A DNA stretch of 64,000 nt, from the NCBI RefSeq assembly GCF_001440415.1, contig NZ_LLYA01000112.1, positions 1-64,000 of the forward strand, in the 5' to 3' direction. The translations under genes and the position numbers were made by a program. Each line of letters begins with the position of its first letter. The first letter of the stretch is position 1. Positions 1 to 9,085 of the stretch are shown here, in pieces. This DNA comes from Bradyrhizobium retamae (lineage in GTDB: Bacteria; Pseudomonadota; Alphaproteobacteria; Rhizobiales; Xanthobacteraceae). The notes beneath the pieces are model-generated. The model worked only from the letters and a program-made list of their open reading frames with translations. It made no database searches and was not told the DNA's origin.

Positions 1-321
1 GTGGCGGCGGATGCTGGATTTTACTCCGCCAGGAACGAAGCTGCAGCGAAAGCCAGAGGCGTCAAACGCGTCTGCATTCCCAATCGCTCGACCAAGAGCG
101 CCGAGCGCAAGCGTGAGCAGAAAAAGCGCTGGTTCCGTAACGGTCAGAAATGGCGAACCGGATGCGAGGGACGTATCAGCGTCGTCAAACGGCGACACGG
201 GCTCGATCGCTGCCGCTACAAGGGCAGCATCGGTATGAAACGCTGGGTCGGCCTCGGCGTCGTCGCCGACAACCTCATCAATATCGGACGCGCGATGGAA
301 AACCAGTCACGCCAACCGTAG
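1..321 (+). mobile_element. Transposase, C-terminal part (ISNCY-like), cut by window start
   Basis: The reading frame is open from base 1 to a stop at 319-321, so only the last ~106 residues are in the window. The sequence AGFYSARNE, the basic stretch of IPNRSTKS/ERKREQKKR, then CEGRIS and KRRHGLDRCRYKG resembles the C-terminal catalytic part of DDE transposases of the ISNCY type. The Glu in CEGRIS would be the last acidic catalytic residue. It ends with a long helix VVADNLINIGRAM typical of these proteins. A strong hairpin follows at 348-376. I cannot see the left end of the element or its terminal inverted repeats, so whether it is intact is unknown. The family assignment is from motif memory. 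Confidence 0.75.
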
Positions 322-347
322 TCCGTCCCAACTCAATCTGGCCTCTC

Positions 348-376
348 AAGGCCCCGCCAGCCCCTGGCGGGGCCTT
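348..376 (+). terminator. Perfect 13-bp hairpin downstream of transposase
   Basis: AAGGCCCCGCCAG (348-360), loop CCC, CTGGCGGGGCCTT (364-376) is a perfect inverted repeat 27 bp after the transposase stop. Only a weak T-rich tail (TTGTCGTTGTC) follows, so it may be a terminator or part of the IS end. Confidence 0.6.
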
Positions 377-513
377 GTCGTTGTCCGCGCGGTTGACCAG
401 TCTGGTTAGAAGCGCGAATTTTGCGCCGGAAAGTAGCTAACGACGGGTGGTGGCCATGCGAGCGACCCGCGACGGCGCTGGTTTGCAATTTTCCCCTCCA
501 GACAGGTAGCGCA

Positions 514-2004
514 ATGACCGATCTCACCGCGCCGGCATCCGATGCAGGCTCCACTCAGGCGAGCCCGCTCCCGGTCAAACCCGCGATTGCCGTGGCCCTG
601 GCGGCCCTGGCCGACCGGTTGTTCTACGGCCAACAAATTGGAATTTCTGCGGTCGTCTTTGCGCTCGCACTGGCTCTGGGCTCACTCACCGCCAATTTCG
701 CAACGTTGAACAGAAGTCGGATACGGCTGGCCGGCGTGCTCGTGTTGGCCGGACTTGTACCGGCTATCGAGGAATTCAACGCGGCTTCTCTGGCCTTTAT
801 GATTCTGGCGCTCGGCGTTGGTCTGTTGCTAACCACCAATCTGCAAAGGTACAAGCTAAGTGAACAGGCAGGAGCGTTATGCGATCTGTTTCTGGTCGGT
901 CCCTTCAGGTTTTTTCGGGACGCCATCGGCTTGTTCAATCTACCGGCACTGAAGACCGGTCTTACGATCTGGTTCGTTCCCGTGGCCCTCGGCGGCATCT
1001 TCGTTCTTCTGCTGGTTTCGGCTAATCCATTGCTGGAGAAGTGGATCCGCCTCATGAACCCGGGCGACGCCGCCTCTTATCTGAGCCTGGGCCGGATATT
1101 GTTCTGGGCTGTGGCGTTGTCGACCATATGGCCCTTTATCCATGTCTGGTGGCGCAGCAGGATGGCGGTTTCGTCCGCCTTGGTCGAAGCGGCGGTTCTG
1201 GACCAGGCGCCGCGATCGGACCGGATGGAGTTTTTCGGCGTCGCGACGATCCTGCGTTCGCTGGTCCTGTTCAACTTGTTGTTCGCCGTTCAAACCATCC
1301 TCGATGCGATCTATCTCTGGGGCAACGTGGCCTTGCCCGCCGATATCAGCTACGCTTCCTACGCCCATCGAGGCGCCTATCCCCTCATTGTCACGGCGCT
1401 TCTGGCGGCAGGCTTCGTTCTGGCCGCGATGAGACCAGGTGGGCCGGCCGAGCAATCGAAAGTAATCCGGCCGCTGGTCTATCTGTGGGTGGCGCAGAAT
1501 GTTCTGCTGGTGATGTCGTCGATCCTGCGCCTCGATCTCTATGTCCAAATTTATCTGCTGACCTGGTGGCGCGTCGCGGCCTTCATCTGGATGGCACTGG
1601 TTGCGGTGGGCCTCGTGCTCATCGTCGCCCGCATCGTTCTGAACCACTCGAATGATTGGCTGATCCGCGCCAACCTCATCACCCTGACGGCGACCCTCTA
1701 CATCTGTTCGCTGGTGAATTTCGCCGCCATCATCGCTGACTATAATGTCAGCCATAGCCGCGAAGCGGGCGGCAAAGGAGTGTGGATCGATATGAACTAT
1801 CTGCTATCCCTCGGGCCGCAGGCATTGCCTGCCATCGACCGGGCCATCGCCCTTCGCGGATTCGATCCGGCTCTTGTTTCCCGCCGTAGTTGCCTTGTAG
1901 AACAGCAAGCGAAAGAGGCCGCTTCCTGGCGCTCCTGGGGTTTTCGGAGTTGGCGCCTCCAGCGTGCCCTGGAAGCCCAACCGAAGAATTCGACCACAGG
2001 TTAG
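514..2004 (+). CDS. DUF4173-like polytopic inner-membrane protein
   Basis: 496 residues with about 12 hydrophobic segments from residue ~25 onward, no signal peptide and no catalytic motif that I recognise. Overall composition and the conserved segments (LADRLFYGQQIG near the N-terminus, RYKLSEQ, FVPVALGGIF) match my memory of DUF4173/DUF4153-type membrane proteins. The frame is open upstream to an ATG at 421, but the ATG at 514 gives the normal start just before the first conserved segment. The gene is followed 35 bp later by a response regulator and its kinase in the same direction, so a role as membrane partner or target of that two-component system is inferred, comparable to CreD beside CreBC. 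Function is otherwise unknown. Confidence 0.75.
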   Translation: MTDLTAPASDAGSTQASPLPVKPAIAVALAALADRLFYGQQIGISAVVFALALALGSLTANFATLNRSRIRLAGVLVLAGLVPAIEEFNAASLAFMILALGVGLLLTTNLQRYKLSEQAGALCDLFLVGPFRFFRDAIGLFNLPALKTGLTIWFVPVALGGIFVLLLVSANPLLEKWIRLMNPGDAASYLSLGRILFWAVALSTIWPFIHVWWRSRMAVSSALVEAAVLDQAPRSDRMEFFGVATILRSLVLFNLLFAVQTILDAIYLWGNVALPADISYASYAHRGAYPLIVTALLAAGFVLAAMRPGGPAEQSKVIRPLVYLWVAQNVLLVMSSILRLDLYVQIYLLTWWRVAAFIWMALVAVGLVLIVARIVLNHSNDWLIRANLITLTATLYICSLVNFAAIIADYNVSHSREAGGKGVWIDMNYLLSLGPQALPAIDRAIALRGFDPALVSRRSCLVEQQAKEAASWRSWGFRSWRLQRALEAQPKNSTTG

Positions 2005-2039
2005 TTCGACTGCAAGCCGATTGCGCCGGGGAGAGACAT

Positions 2040-2744
2040 TTGACGCACCGCATTCTCATCGTTGACGATGACCTTCATATACGCGAGGTCATCCGTGTTG
2101 CACTAAAGAAAGCCGGAATGACCGTCTTTGAAGCACGCGACGGCAAGGAAGCGTTGACCCGCTTTGCTGCCGACAAGCCGGATCTGATCATCCTGGATAT
2201 CGGCATGCCGGAATTCGACGGCCTGGACGTCTGCCGCGAAATCAGAAAAACCTCGGACGTTCCGATCCTGTTTCTCTCCGCGCGCGACGACGAGATCGAT
2301 CGCGTACTGGGCCTGGAGATCGGCGGTGACGACTATGTCACCAAGCCCTTCAGCCCGCGCGAACTCGTAGCGAGGGTAAACGTCATCCTGCGCCGCATCA
2401 CGTCGCGCGGGCAGGACGCAAAGGCGTCCACTGCCACGCTGTCGCAAGGCAAGTTGCTCGTCGATCCCGGCCAGCATATTGCCGAGTTTGCGGGCAAGCC
2501 GCTGCGCCTGACGGCCATCGAGTTTGGAATCCTCAGGGCATTCCTGACACGGCCAACGCTCGTTTTCAGCCGCGAGCAGATCATGAGCGCCGCCTATCAG
2601 CTCAACATCCAGGTGTCGGATCGCACCATCGACAGCCATATCCGCAATATCCGCGCCAAGCTGTCCGCCGTGAACTGCGACAATGTCATCGAAACCATTC
2701 ATGGTGTCGGCTTCAAGCTCGGGCGATGCGAGCTCCAGGCATGA
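2040..2744 (+). CDS. OmpR/PhoB-family response regulator
   Basis: 234 residues. Receiver domain (1-115) with acidic pocket DD at 9-10, phosphoacceptor D53 in ILDIGMPEFDG, the Ser/Thr switch in LFLSARDD and K102 in YVTKPFSPREL. A winged-helix DNA-binding domain follows (~135-230: LRLTAIEFGILRAF, then SDRTIDSHIRNIRAKL and VGFKLG). The start is TTG at 2040, with GGGGAGAG about 5 bases upstream, directly before THRILIVDD; an ATG at 1890 would add an unrelated 50-residue extension. The stop overlaps the kinase start (ATGA at 2741-2744), indicating translational coupling. The family resembles CreB-type regulators, but the regulon cannot be read here. Confidence 0.93.
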   Translation: MTHRILIVDDDLHIREVIRVALKKAGMTVFEARDGKEALTRFAADKPDLIILDIGMPEFDGLDVCREIRKTSDVPILFLSARDDEIDRVLGLEIGGDDYVTKPFSPRELVARVNVILRRITSRGQDAKASTATLSQGKLLVDPGQHIAEFAGKPLRLTAIEFGILRAFLTRPTLVFSREQIMSAAYQLNIQVSDRTIDSHIRNIRAKLSAVNCDNVIETIHGVGFKLGRCELQA

Positions 2745-4333
2745 TGCCTCGCAAAGCTGAAAAATGGCGGCCGTCGGTAGGACAGGTCATTTTTGCCGCG
2801 CTCGCAGCTGCGGCGACACTGCCGCTGGTCGGACTATTCTTCTTCCGCCTCTATGACAACCAGCTCATTCACCAAACCCAGGCCGAGCTGATCGCGCAAA
2901 GCCGGGTGCTTGCCGCGGTCTATGCGCGGGAAGTGGAAACCCGCCTTAACGCCGGCATTGCGCTCGGCGCCGAAATTCCGCCCGAGGCGCGCCTGGGCCG
3001 GGAAGACCAGCTTACGCCGATCCGCCCCGCGCTCGATCTCGCTGCCGGCGCCGACCTGCTCCGGCGGCGGCCTGACGCACTTCCGGCAAGCACTCCCGCG
3101 TCGCAACCCTATGTCGAGATCGGCTCGCGGCTGACGCCGATCATCCGAGAAACCCAGAAAGTCACGTTGGCCGGCTTCCGCATCCTCGATCCCCATGGCG
3201 TCGTGATTGCCGGCCGCGACGAGGTCGGCCAATCGCTCGCCCATATCGAGGAGATAGCCACAGCGCTCAACGGACAATACCGGGCTGCCCTGCGGATTCG
3301 CAAACCCGACAAGCCTCCTCCTCCGATCTACTCGATCAGCCGCGGCGTCGGCGTCCACGTGTTCTCGGCGATGCCTGTTGTCGTCAACAACCGTGTCGCA
3401 GGCGTGATCTATACGTCGAGAACCCCGAGCAACATCTTTGACCACCTCTATCAGGAACGCGGCAAGTTCATTCTGGCGGCACTTGCGGTTGTTTTCGCGA
3501 CCATCGTTATCGGTCTGGTATTCTCCCGAACCATCACCCGCCCGATGCGCGAGCTGGTCGATCGCGCCGCGCGCATCAGCCGTGGCGATCGCGATGCATT
3601 TCGGCCCCTCGCCCATTACGGCACGCGCGAATTTGCCCAGTTGTCGCACAGCTTTCTCGACATGGCCGAACAATTGTCGCGGCGGTCGGATTACATCGCG
3701 ACCTTCTCGGCGCACCTTACCCACGAATTGAAGTCGCCGCTGACATCGATCAAGGGTGCCGCCGAGCTACTGCTGGATTCCCTCCAAAGCAAGACAGACA
3801 CCCTCACTCGGATGGAGCAGAAGAATTTCATATCGAACATTCTGGGGGACACCGGGCGCCTGGAAGCCATGACCCAGCGCTTGCGCGAGCTGGCGCGCGC
3901 CGAGGCCGCGCCGCAGAATGAGCAGACCGAGCTGTCGCAGGTGATTGGCGGGTTGAAGAGCCGGTTTCCGACACGCGCGATCGACGCAACGGGGTGCCTG
4001 GACCGCTCGATCGGCATGTCCGGCGAAAAGGCGCTGATCGTGCTGTCGCATCTGACCGACAACGCCATCCGTCATAACGCCAAGGCCGTGCGGCTCGAAG
4101 CGGCCGAAGAAAACGGATCCGTCAGGATGACAGTCAGCAATAATGGCGATCCGATCTCCGAAGCGAACCGGGAGAAGATCTTCGACGCTTTCTTCACCAC
4201 GCGCCGCGACACCGGCGGCACGGGAATGGGACTCTCTATCGTCCAGGCTATCATGACCAGCCACGGCGGATCGATCCGGCTCCTGCCGTCCGACAACGGC
4301 GTCGCGTTCGAACTGCTGTTTCCGGCCGCCTGA
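2741..4333 (+). CDS. HAMP-containing sensor histidine kinase
   Basis: 530 residues. Transmembrane helix 1 (~16-38), a ~210-residue extracytoplasmic sensor region, helix 2 (~250-272), HAMP (from SRTITRPMRELVDRA), then HisKA with phosphoacceptor H328 in HLTHELKSPLTS. The HATPase domain has the N box SHLTDNAIRHN and the G2 motif GGTGMGLSIVQA; the usual DxGxG G1 box is replaced by NNGDPI, as in CreC-like kinases. The gene overlaps the regulator stop by ATGA and is its obvious partner. The sensor region has no cofactor motif that I recognise, so the ligand is unknown. An ATG three bases later (2744) is an equally possible start. Confidence 0.92.
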   Translation: MMPRKAEKWRPSVGQVIFAALAAAATLPLVGLFFFRLYDNQLIHQTQAELIAQSRVLAAVYAREVETRLNAGIALGAEIPPEARLGREDQLTPIRPALDLAAGADLLRRRPDALPASTPASQPYVEIGSRLTPIIRETQKVTLAGFRILDPHGVVIAGRDEVGQSLAHIEEIATALNGQYRAALRIRKPDKPPPPIYSISRGVGVHVFSAMPVVVNNRVAGVIYTSRTPSNIFDHLYQERGKFILAALAVVFATIVIGLVFSRTITRPMRELVDRAARISRGDRDAFRPLAHYGTREFAQLSHSFLDMAEQLSRRSDYIATFSAHLTHELKSPLTSIKGAAELLLDSLQSKTDTLTRMEQKNFISNILGDTGRLEAMTQRLRELARAEAAPQNEQTELSQVIGGLKSRFPTRAIDATGCLDRSIGMSGEKALIVLSHLTDNAIRHNAKAVRLEAAEENGSVRMTVSNNGDPISEANREKIFDAFFTTRRDTGGTGMGLSIVQAIMTSHGGSIRLLPSDNGVAFELLFPAA

Positions 4334-4339
4334 AGTCCG

Positions 4340-4511
4340 TCAGACGCGCTCGATGATGGTACCCGCGCCATGCCGCCAGCGGCACACATCGTCACCAGCC
4401 CGCGCTTGAGGTCGCGCCGCTCCAGCTCGTCGAGCACGATGCGATCAGGATCGAGCCGGTTGCACCGATGGGATGACCGAGCGCGATCGAGCCGCCGTTG
4501 ACGTTGACCTT
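4340..4511 (-). pseudogene. Decayed 3' end of a thiolase (acetyl-CoA acetyltransferase)
   Basis: Read on the minus strand, 4511-4460 gives VNVNGGSIALGHPIGATGS, the C-terminal active-site segment of thiolases (catalytic His in GHP). After a frameshift the adjacent frame gives RIVLDELERRDLKRGL and CAAGGM with the CxGxGM-type motif, and after a second frameshift GAGTIIERV and a stop at 4340-4342. At least two indels separate the three pieces, and the upstream 340 residues of the enzyme are missing. It sits between the kinase and the aldo/keto reductase, whose stop begins 12 bp away, so a deletion has joined the two regions. Confidence 0.85.
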
Positions 4512-4522
4512 CTCACGGGAGA

Positions 4523-5365
4523 CTACAGCATCGGCAACCCCCGCGGCTTGGGGCCGCGCGGAAAAGCCTTGTCGAGCGCGGCAATCTCGACCTCGCTCAA
4601 CTTCAAGTCCCCCGCCCGCGCATTCTCGGCCGCGTGTTCCGCGCTGGAGGCTTTCGGAATCGCGAGCACCGACTTCGTGCGCGTGAGAAACGCCAGCGCG
4701 ATCTGGCGCGGGGTCGCCTTATGTGCATCGGCAATCGCCTGCAGCACCTCGCCGCCCTTGCTGCGCGGCGATGGAAAATCATTGTGGCCGAACGGCGAAT
4801 AGGCGACGATGGCGACGCCGTGCCTCTCGCACCAGGGGATCACAGCGTGCTCGATCGCGCGCTCCTGCAGATGATAGAGCACCTGGTTGCAGGCGATCTT
4901 GCCCTCCCCTGCGATATCGACGAGTTCGTCGAGATCATCTGAATCAAAATTGCTGACGCCCCAGGAACGGATCTTTCCGCTCGCCACCAGCTCCTCGAAC
5001 GCCGCCACCGTCTCCTCGAACGGATAGGAACCGCGCCAGTGCAGCAGGTAGCAGTCTAGATAATCGGCCTTCAGCCGCTTCAGCGAGCGCTCGCAGGCGG
5101 TGATGGTGCCGCGGCGCGAGGCGTTGCTCGGCAACACCTTTGAGACCAGGAAGAGCATTTCCCGCGGCAGCTCCGCGATCGCGTCGGCGATCACCGGCTC
5201 AGCATCGCCATACATCTCGGCGGTGTCGAGATGGGTCATACCGGTTTCGATGCCACGGCGCAGCGCAGCGATGGCCGCCGTGCGGTCGCCGCGGTCGAGA
5301 TACCAGGTGCCCTGGCCGATCACGGAGACGTCGGGGCCGTTGGTGCCAAATTTTCTTTTTTGCAA
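4523..5365 (-). CDS. Aldo/keto reductase
   Basis: 280 residues, a full-length (beta/alpha)8 aldo/keto reductase. The catalytic tetrad is visible: D47 and Y52 (THLDTAEMYG), K76 (LVSKV), H109 (LLHW). The C-terminal cofactor signature region has LAIPKASSAEHAAEN, the usual NADPH-phosphate contact. It should reduce aldehydes or ketones with NADPH; the substrate is not predictable. The start is TTG at 5365 (MQKRKFG) with GAGG about 9 bases upstream. The frame stays open to 5473, but that extension runs into the palindromic repeat at 5436-5523 and lacks family similarity. Confidence 0.9.
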   Translation of the reverse strand: MQKRKFGTNGPDVSVIGQGTWYLDRGDRTAAIAALRRGIETGMTHLDTAEMYGDAEPVIADAIAELPREMLFLVSKVLPSNASRRGTITACERSLKRLKADYLDCYLLHWRGSYPFEETVAAFEELVASGKIRSWGVSNFDSDDLDELVDIAGEGKIACNQVLYHLQERAIEHAVIPWCERHGVAIVAYSPFGHNDFPSPRSKGGEVLQAIADAHKATPRQIALAFLTRTKSVLAIPKASSAEHAAENARAGDLKLSEVEIAALDKAFPRGPKPRGLPML

Positions 5366-5435
5366 GGTTGCCTCGTTCGTCCAAAGTCGCGGGGGCGACC
5401 TTAGCCGAATGACGCGACGATGTCGCGAACAGATC

Positions 5436-5523
5436 GTAGTGTGGGCAAAGGCGCAAAGCGCCGTGCCCACCATCTATCCGCATGATCATCGCGATGGTGG
5501 GCGCGCCGCGCTTTGCCCCCTAC
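5436..5523. repeat. Intergenic palindromic repeat, copy 1 (TGGGCAAAGGCG family)
   Basis: The outer ends GTAG...CTAC-like and GGGCAAAGGCGC/GCGCTTTGCCC form an inverted repeat around GTGCCCACCATC. The segment at 5441-5472 recurs almost unchanged in inverse orientation at 63870-63904, showing a dispersed family. It lies between amiE and the aldo/keto reductase and may act as terminator of the amide operon. Confidence 0.7.
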
Positions 5524-5538
5524 GAAGCTACGAAGCCC

Positions 5539-6579
5539 TCAATAATTACTCGCCGTCGCCTCATTCGGAATCCCCTCGATCGGACATTCGTCGGTGCCGA
5601 CGGTCGAACGCGTCATCGCCTCCACCATCTCACGCGTCCCTTCGGGGTCCGCGATCCATTTCGCATAGAAATCGTAGGGGCAGGCCGCGACGCCGCGCGC
5701 GCCTTCGCCGGAATTGATCATGCCGGTATAGCCGCGGTGCAGCAGCTTGAATAGATGGTTCTGCGACTGGCCGTTGCGGCGCGCGTCGCGGATCAGGCTC
5801 TTCGACAATCCCGCGTACTGAATGCCGTATTCCTCCTCGCCGGTTTCGCCGAGCGTGCGGCCATCGAAGCCGATGATCGCGGAGTGACCGAAATAGGAGT
5901 AGACGCCGTCAAAGCCTGCAGCGTTGGCAACCGCGACATAGACATTGTTGGCCCAGGCCATCGCCTTGGAAATCAGGATCTGCTGTTCCTTGGCGGGATA
6001 CATGTAGCCTTGGCAGCGCACGATCAGCTCGGCGCCCTTCATGGCGCAGTCGCGCCAGATCTCCGGAAAGTTGCCGTCGTCGCAGATGATCAGGCTGATC
6101 TTCAGGCCCTTGGGGCCTTCGGAAACATAGGTGCAATTTCCGGGGTACCAGCCTTCGATCGGTACCCACGGCATGATCTTGCGATATTTCTGGACGATCT
6201 CGCCCTTGTCGTTCATCAGGATCAAGGTGTTGTACGGCGCCTTGTGCGGGTGCTCCTCGTGGCGCTCGCCGGTCAGCGAGAACACGCCCCAGACTTTTGC
6301 CTTGCGGCACGCTTCGGCGAAGATCTCAGTCTCATCACCCGGGACCTGCGAGGCGGTCTCGTACATCTCCTTGGAGTCGTACATGATGCCGTGGGTGGAA
6401 TACTCCGGGAAGATCACGAGATCCATGCCCGGCAGGCCGAGCTTCATGCCGACGATCATGTCGGCGATCTTGCGGGCGTTGTCGAGCACCTCGGCCTTGG
6501 TATGCAGACGCGGCATTTTGTAATTGACGACGGCGACGCCGACCGTGTCGTTGCTGGAGGAAATGTCACCATGGAGCAT
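5539..6579 (-). CDS. amiE: Aliphatic amidase (acylamide amidohydrolase)
   Basis: 346 residues, the exact size of Pseudomonas AmiE. The nitrilase-superfamily triad falls at the same numbers as in that enzyme: E59 (IFPEYS), K134 (KYRKIMPW), C166 (IICDDGN), with E142 in the EGWYPG loop. It hydrolyses short aliphatic amides to the acid and ammonia in the cytoplasm. It is the last gene of the minus-strand run urtABCDE-fmdA-fmdB-amiE, 43 bp after fmdB, so its job is to release ammonium from amides brought in by the Urt-like importer. The C-terminal tail ([14 protein letters not shown]) is typical of the family. Confidence 0.97.
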   Translation of the reverse strand: MLHGDISSSNDTVGVAVVNYKMPRLHTKAEVLDNARKIADMIVGMKLGLPGMDLVIFPEYSTHGIMYDSKEMYETASQVPGDETEIFAEACRKAKVWGVFSLTGERHEEHPHKAPYNTLILMNDKGEIVQKYRKIMPWVPIEGWYPGNCTYVSEGPKGLKISLIICDDGNFPEIWRDCAMKGAELIVRCQGYMYPAKEQQILISKAMAWANNVYVAVANAAGFDGVYSYFGHSAIIGFDGRTLGETGEEEYGIQYAGLSKSLIRDARRNGQSQNHLFKLLHRGYTGMINSGEGARGVAACPYDFYAKWIADPEGTREMVEAMTRSTVGTDECPIEGIPNEATASNY

Positions 6580-6622
6580 TGGGATCGCCTCTTGTTCTGG
6601 TTTGAGTTCGGTGGATCGAGCC

Positions 6623-6970
6623 TCAGTGGCTGATCATCCAGGGGCGCGCGGTTGGAAAGCCCTTGGCGCCGCCTCTGGTCTTGGTCATGAGCCGGGCCGG
6701 CTTCTTCTTGCCGGTTGAACAGCAGCCACAGCCGGGACCATGCGAAGCCTTGTATTCCGCGACCGTCTTCGGCGCATGGGCGCTGCGCTCGTTAGTGGCG
6801 ATCGCCTTGCGCTTTTCTGATGGCATGCAGAAGAACGCCGGTGCGGTCAGGATCACGCGCGGCGATTCATTTTCGCAATTCGGACAGTCCTGCGGGTCGT
6901 CGCATTCGGCCATCGGCCGCATATCCGTGAACGGGCCGCAATCGTTGCAGAGATATTCGTAGACTGGCAT
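6623..6970 (-). CDS. fmdB: FmdB-type zinc-ribbon regulatory protein
   Basis: 115 residues. The N-terminus [12 protein letters not shown] with a second CPNC about 20 residues later forms the zinc ribbon of the FmdB family, named for a putative regulator of formamidase. The C-terminal half is basic and ends with a GCGCC motif (residues ~83-87), a second cysteine cluster. The ATG at 6970 is chosen because the family starts MPxYEY; the frame remains open to 7045. It lies between fmdA and amiE, the classic fmd context. Whether it regulates transcription or acts as an enzyme accessory is not established. Confidence 0.92.
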   Translation of the reverse strand: MPVYEYLCNDCGPFTDMRPMAECDDPQDCPNCENESPRVILTAPAFFCMPSEKRKAIATNERSAHAPKTVAEYKASHGPGCGCCSTGKKKPARLMTKTRGGAKGFPTARPWMISH

Positions 6971-7061
6971 CTGGTTTCCTCGCGATGTTTCCTTGTAGGT
7001 CCGCGACGGATGCGGGGCGGCGTGACACGCGGCGCCGTTCCGCACCCTTCTCGCGCGGGAA

Positions 7062-8291
7062 TCACTTGTCCGGCGAGATCGGCATCTGGATGTCGCCCTT
7101 GATGTGTTTGAGCGGTCCGGCGGACGACGGCATGATGTCGAAGTCGAATATCTCGGTCGGCAGCCACAGTGTGGCGCAAGCGTTCGGCACGTCGACGACG
7201 CCTGAGATGTGGCCCTGGCACGGCGCAGTGCCGAGGATCGAATAGGCCTGCGCGCCGGAATAGCCGAACTTCTTAAGGTACTCGATCGCGTTCAGACACG
7301 CCTGGCGATAGGCGATGTGGACGTCGAGGTAATGCTGCTTGCCGGCCTCGTCGACCGAGATGCCCTCGAAGATCAGATAATCCTTGTAGTTCGGCGTGAT
7401 CGGCGATGGCTTGAACACGGGATTCTTGATGCCGTATTTGGCGACGCCATCCTTGATAACATCGACCTTCAGATGCAGCCAGCCGGCCATTTCGATCGCG
7501 CCGCAGAAAGTGATCTCACCGTCGCCCTGGCTGAAGTGCAAATCGCCCATCGAGAGCCCCCCGCCCGGCACATAGACCGGGAAAAAGATCTTCGAGCCGC
7601 GCGACAGATCCTTGATGTCGCAATTGCCGCCATGCTCGCGTGGCGGCACGGTGCGGGCGCCTTCGGCACCGACCTTGGCTTTGGCATCGCCCTTGGCGCG
7701 GCCGGCATGCGCGGTCGCGGCGAACGGCGGATTGGCAAGGCCCGGCACGCGCGTCGGATTGGTCGCGATCAGCGCAGTCTCGCGCTCGTTCCAGGTCGCC
7801 AGCAATTTCGGATCGGGCAGACAACCGATCAGGCCGGGATGGATTAAGCCAGCAAAATTTACGCCAGGCACGTGGCGCGACGAGGTGTAGAGACCCTTGA
7901 TGTCCCAGATTGATTTCTGCGCCAGCGGGAAATGGTCGGTAAGGAAGCCGCCGCCGTTCTGCTTGGAGAAGAAGCCGTTGAAACCCCACAGGCTTTCCTT
8001 CAACGGACCGACATCGAGCAGGTCGACCACGAGCAGATCGCCGGGCTCGGCGCCTTTGACGCCGATCGGGCCGGACAGGAAGTGCACGATCGAGAGGTCG
8101 ATGTCGCGCACGTCATCGGCGGAATCGTTGTTCTTGATGAAACCGCCGGTCCAGTCATAGGTCTCGATGATGAAATCGTCGCCCGGATTGACCCACGCCA
8201 CGATTGGAATATCGGGATGCCAGCGGTTGTGGATCATGTCGTTATCGTAGGCCGATTTCGAAAGATCGACCTTGATCAGTGTCTCTGGCAT
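7062..8291 (-). CDS. fmdA: Formamidase
   Basis: 409 residues, the usual length of FmdA/acetamidase-family enzymes. The N-terminus MPETLIKVDLSKSAYDND with HNRWHPDIP, then the metal-site segment GDLLVVDLLDVGP, RHVPGVNF, HGGNCDIKDL and GDLHFSQGDGEI are the conserved blocks; the His/Asp residues in GGNCD and DLHFSQGDGE are family metal or substrate contacts. It converts formamide (and weakly acetamide) to formate plus ammonia. It lies 36 bp downstream of urtE in the same operon, so the importer and two amidases form one nitrogen-acquisition unit. Confidence 0.96.
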   Translation of the reverse strand: MPETLIKVDLSKSAYDNDMIHNRWHPDIPIVAWVNPGDDFIIETYDWTGGFIKNNDSADDVRDIDLSIVHFLSGPIGVKGAEPGDLLVVDLLDVGPLKESLWGFNGFFSKQNGGGFLTDHFPLAQKSIWDIKGLYTSSRHVPGVNFAGLIHPGLIGCLPDPKLLATWNERETALIATNPTRVPGLANPPFAATAHAGRAKGDAKAKVGAEGARTVPPREHGGNCDIKDLSRGSKIFFPVYVPGGGLSMGDLHFSQGDGEITFCGAIEMAGWLHLKVDVIKDGVAKYGIKNPVFKPSPITPNYKDYLIFEGISVDEAGKQHYLDVHIAYRQACLNAIEYLKKFGYSGAQAYSILGTAPCQGHISGVVDVPNACATLWLPTEIFDFDIMPSSAGPLKHIKGDIQMPISPDK

Positions 8292-8327
8292 CGATAGCTC
8301 CCCTTTTAGACAGCACGGTTTGCGGGT

Positions 8328-9017
8328 TTACACGGACAGGAATTTCGAGACTTGCGCGGCATCGACGCTGTCGCGCGGCTCGTCGCGGACGATCTCCCCG
8401 TTCTCGATGACCAGCACGCGGTCGGCGATGTCGAGCGCGAAGCTCAACACCTGTTCGGAGACCACGATCGACAGGCCGCGCTCGTCGCGAATGCGCTTCA
8501 GGGTGCGCGCCATGTCCTTGATGATCGACGGCTGGATGCCCTCGGTCGGCTCGTCCAGCAGCAGCACTTTTGGTTTGGTGGCGAGCGCGCGGGCGATCGC
8601 GAGCTGCTGCTGCTGTCCGCCCGAGAGATTGCCGCCGCGCCGGCCTTTCATCTCCAGCAATACCGGGAACAATTCGTAGATGTCCTCGGGCACCTCCGAG
8701 CCGCCCGATACCACGAGACCGGTCTCGATGTTCTCCTTCACCGTCATGGTGGAAAAGATCATGCGGCCCTGCGGCACGTAGGCAAGGCCCTTGGCGACGC
8801 GCTCGTAGCTCGGCAGCGCGCTGAGCTCGGCGCCTGCCATGCTCACCGATCCGCTCTTGGTCGGTACGATGCCCATCAGCGACTTCATCAACGTGGTCTT
8901 GCCCATGCCGTTGCGGCCCATGATCGCGACGATCTCGTTGGGTGCGACCGAGACGTTGAGGCCGTGCAGCACTTCGCTCTGGCCGTAGGCAACGTGAAGA
9001 TCCGAAATAGCCAGCAT
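8328..9017 (-). CDS. urtE: Urea/short-chain amide ABC transporter, ATP-binding subunit UrtE
   Basis: 229 residues, a LivF-type ATPase. Walker A GRNGMGKTTL (residues ~37-46), Q-loop in YVPQGRMIF, signature LSGGQQQQLAIARAL, Walker B VLLLDEPTEGIQ and the switch His region VVSEQVL are all present. The ATG at 9017 follows AAGGAG by about 7 bases; the longer open frame to 9365 is an overlap with urtD. It couples ATP hydrolysis to the UrtB/UrtC permease. A palindromic element separates it from urtD. Confidence 0.95.
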   Translation of the reverse strand: MLAISDLHVAYGQSEVLHGLNVSVAPNEIVAIMGRNGMGKTTLMKSLMGIVPTKSGSVSMAGAELSALPSYERVAKGLAYVPQGRMIFSTMTVKENIETGLVVSGGSEVPEDIYELFPVLLEMKGRRGGNLSGGQQQQLAIARALATKPKVLLLDEPTEGIQPSIIKDMARTLKRIRDERGLSIVVSEQVLSFALDIADRVLVIENGEIVRDEPRDSVDAAQVSKFLSV

Positions 9018-9040
9018 GGGCGCGCTCCTTATTTCTTGCA

Positions 9041-9083
9041 CATGATCTTGTCCGGAAACCGGACGCCACTTTCCGGGATCATG
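9041..9083. repeat. REP-like palindrome in the urtD-urtE spacer
   Basis: CATGATC + TTGTCCGGAAA + spacer + CTTTCCGG + GATCATG is an imperfect inverted repeat with the CATGATC/TCCGGAAA arrangement that I recall as a very common Bradyrhizobiaceae intergenic element. It sits inside an operon, 3 bp from the urtD stop, and would form an mRNA stem-loop between the two ATPase genes. Confidence 0.7.
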
Positions 9084-9085
9084 CG

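Noticed and set aside
5366..5473. N-terminal extension of the aldo/keto reductase to an ATG at 5473
   Set aside because: It runs through an intergenic repeat and lacks family similarity; the TTG at 5365 has a ribosome site.
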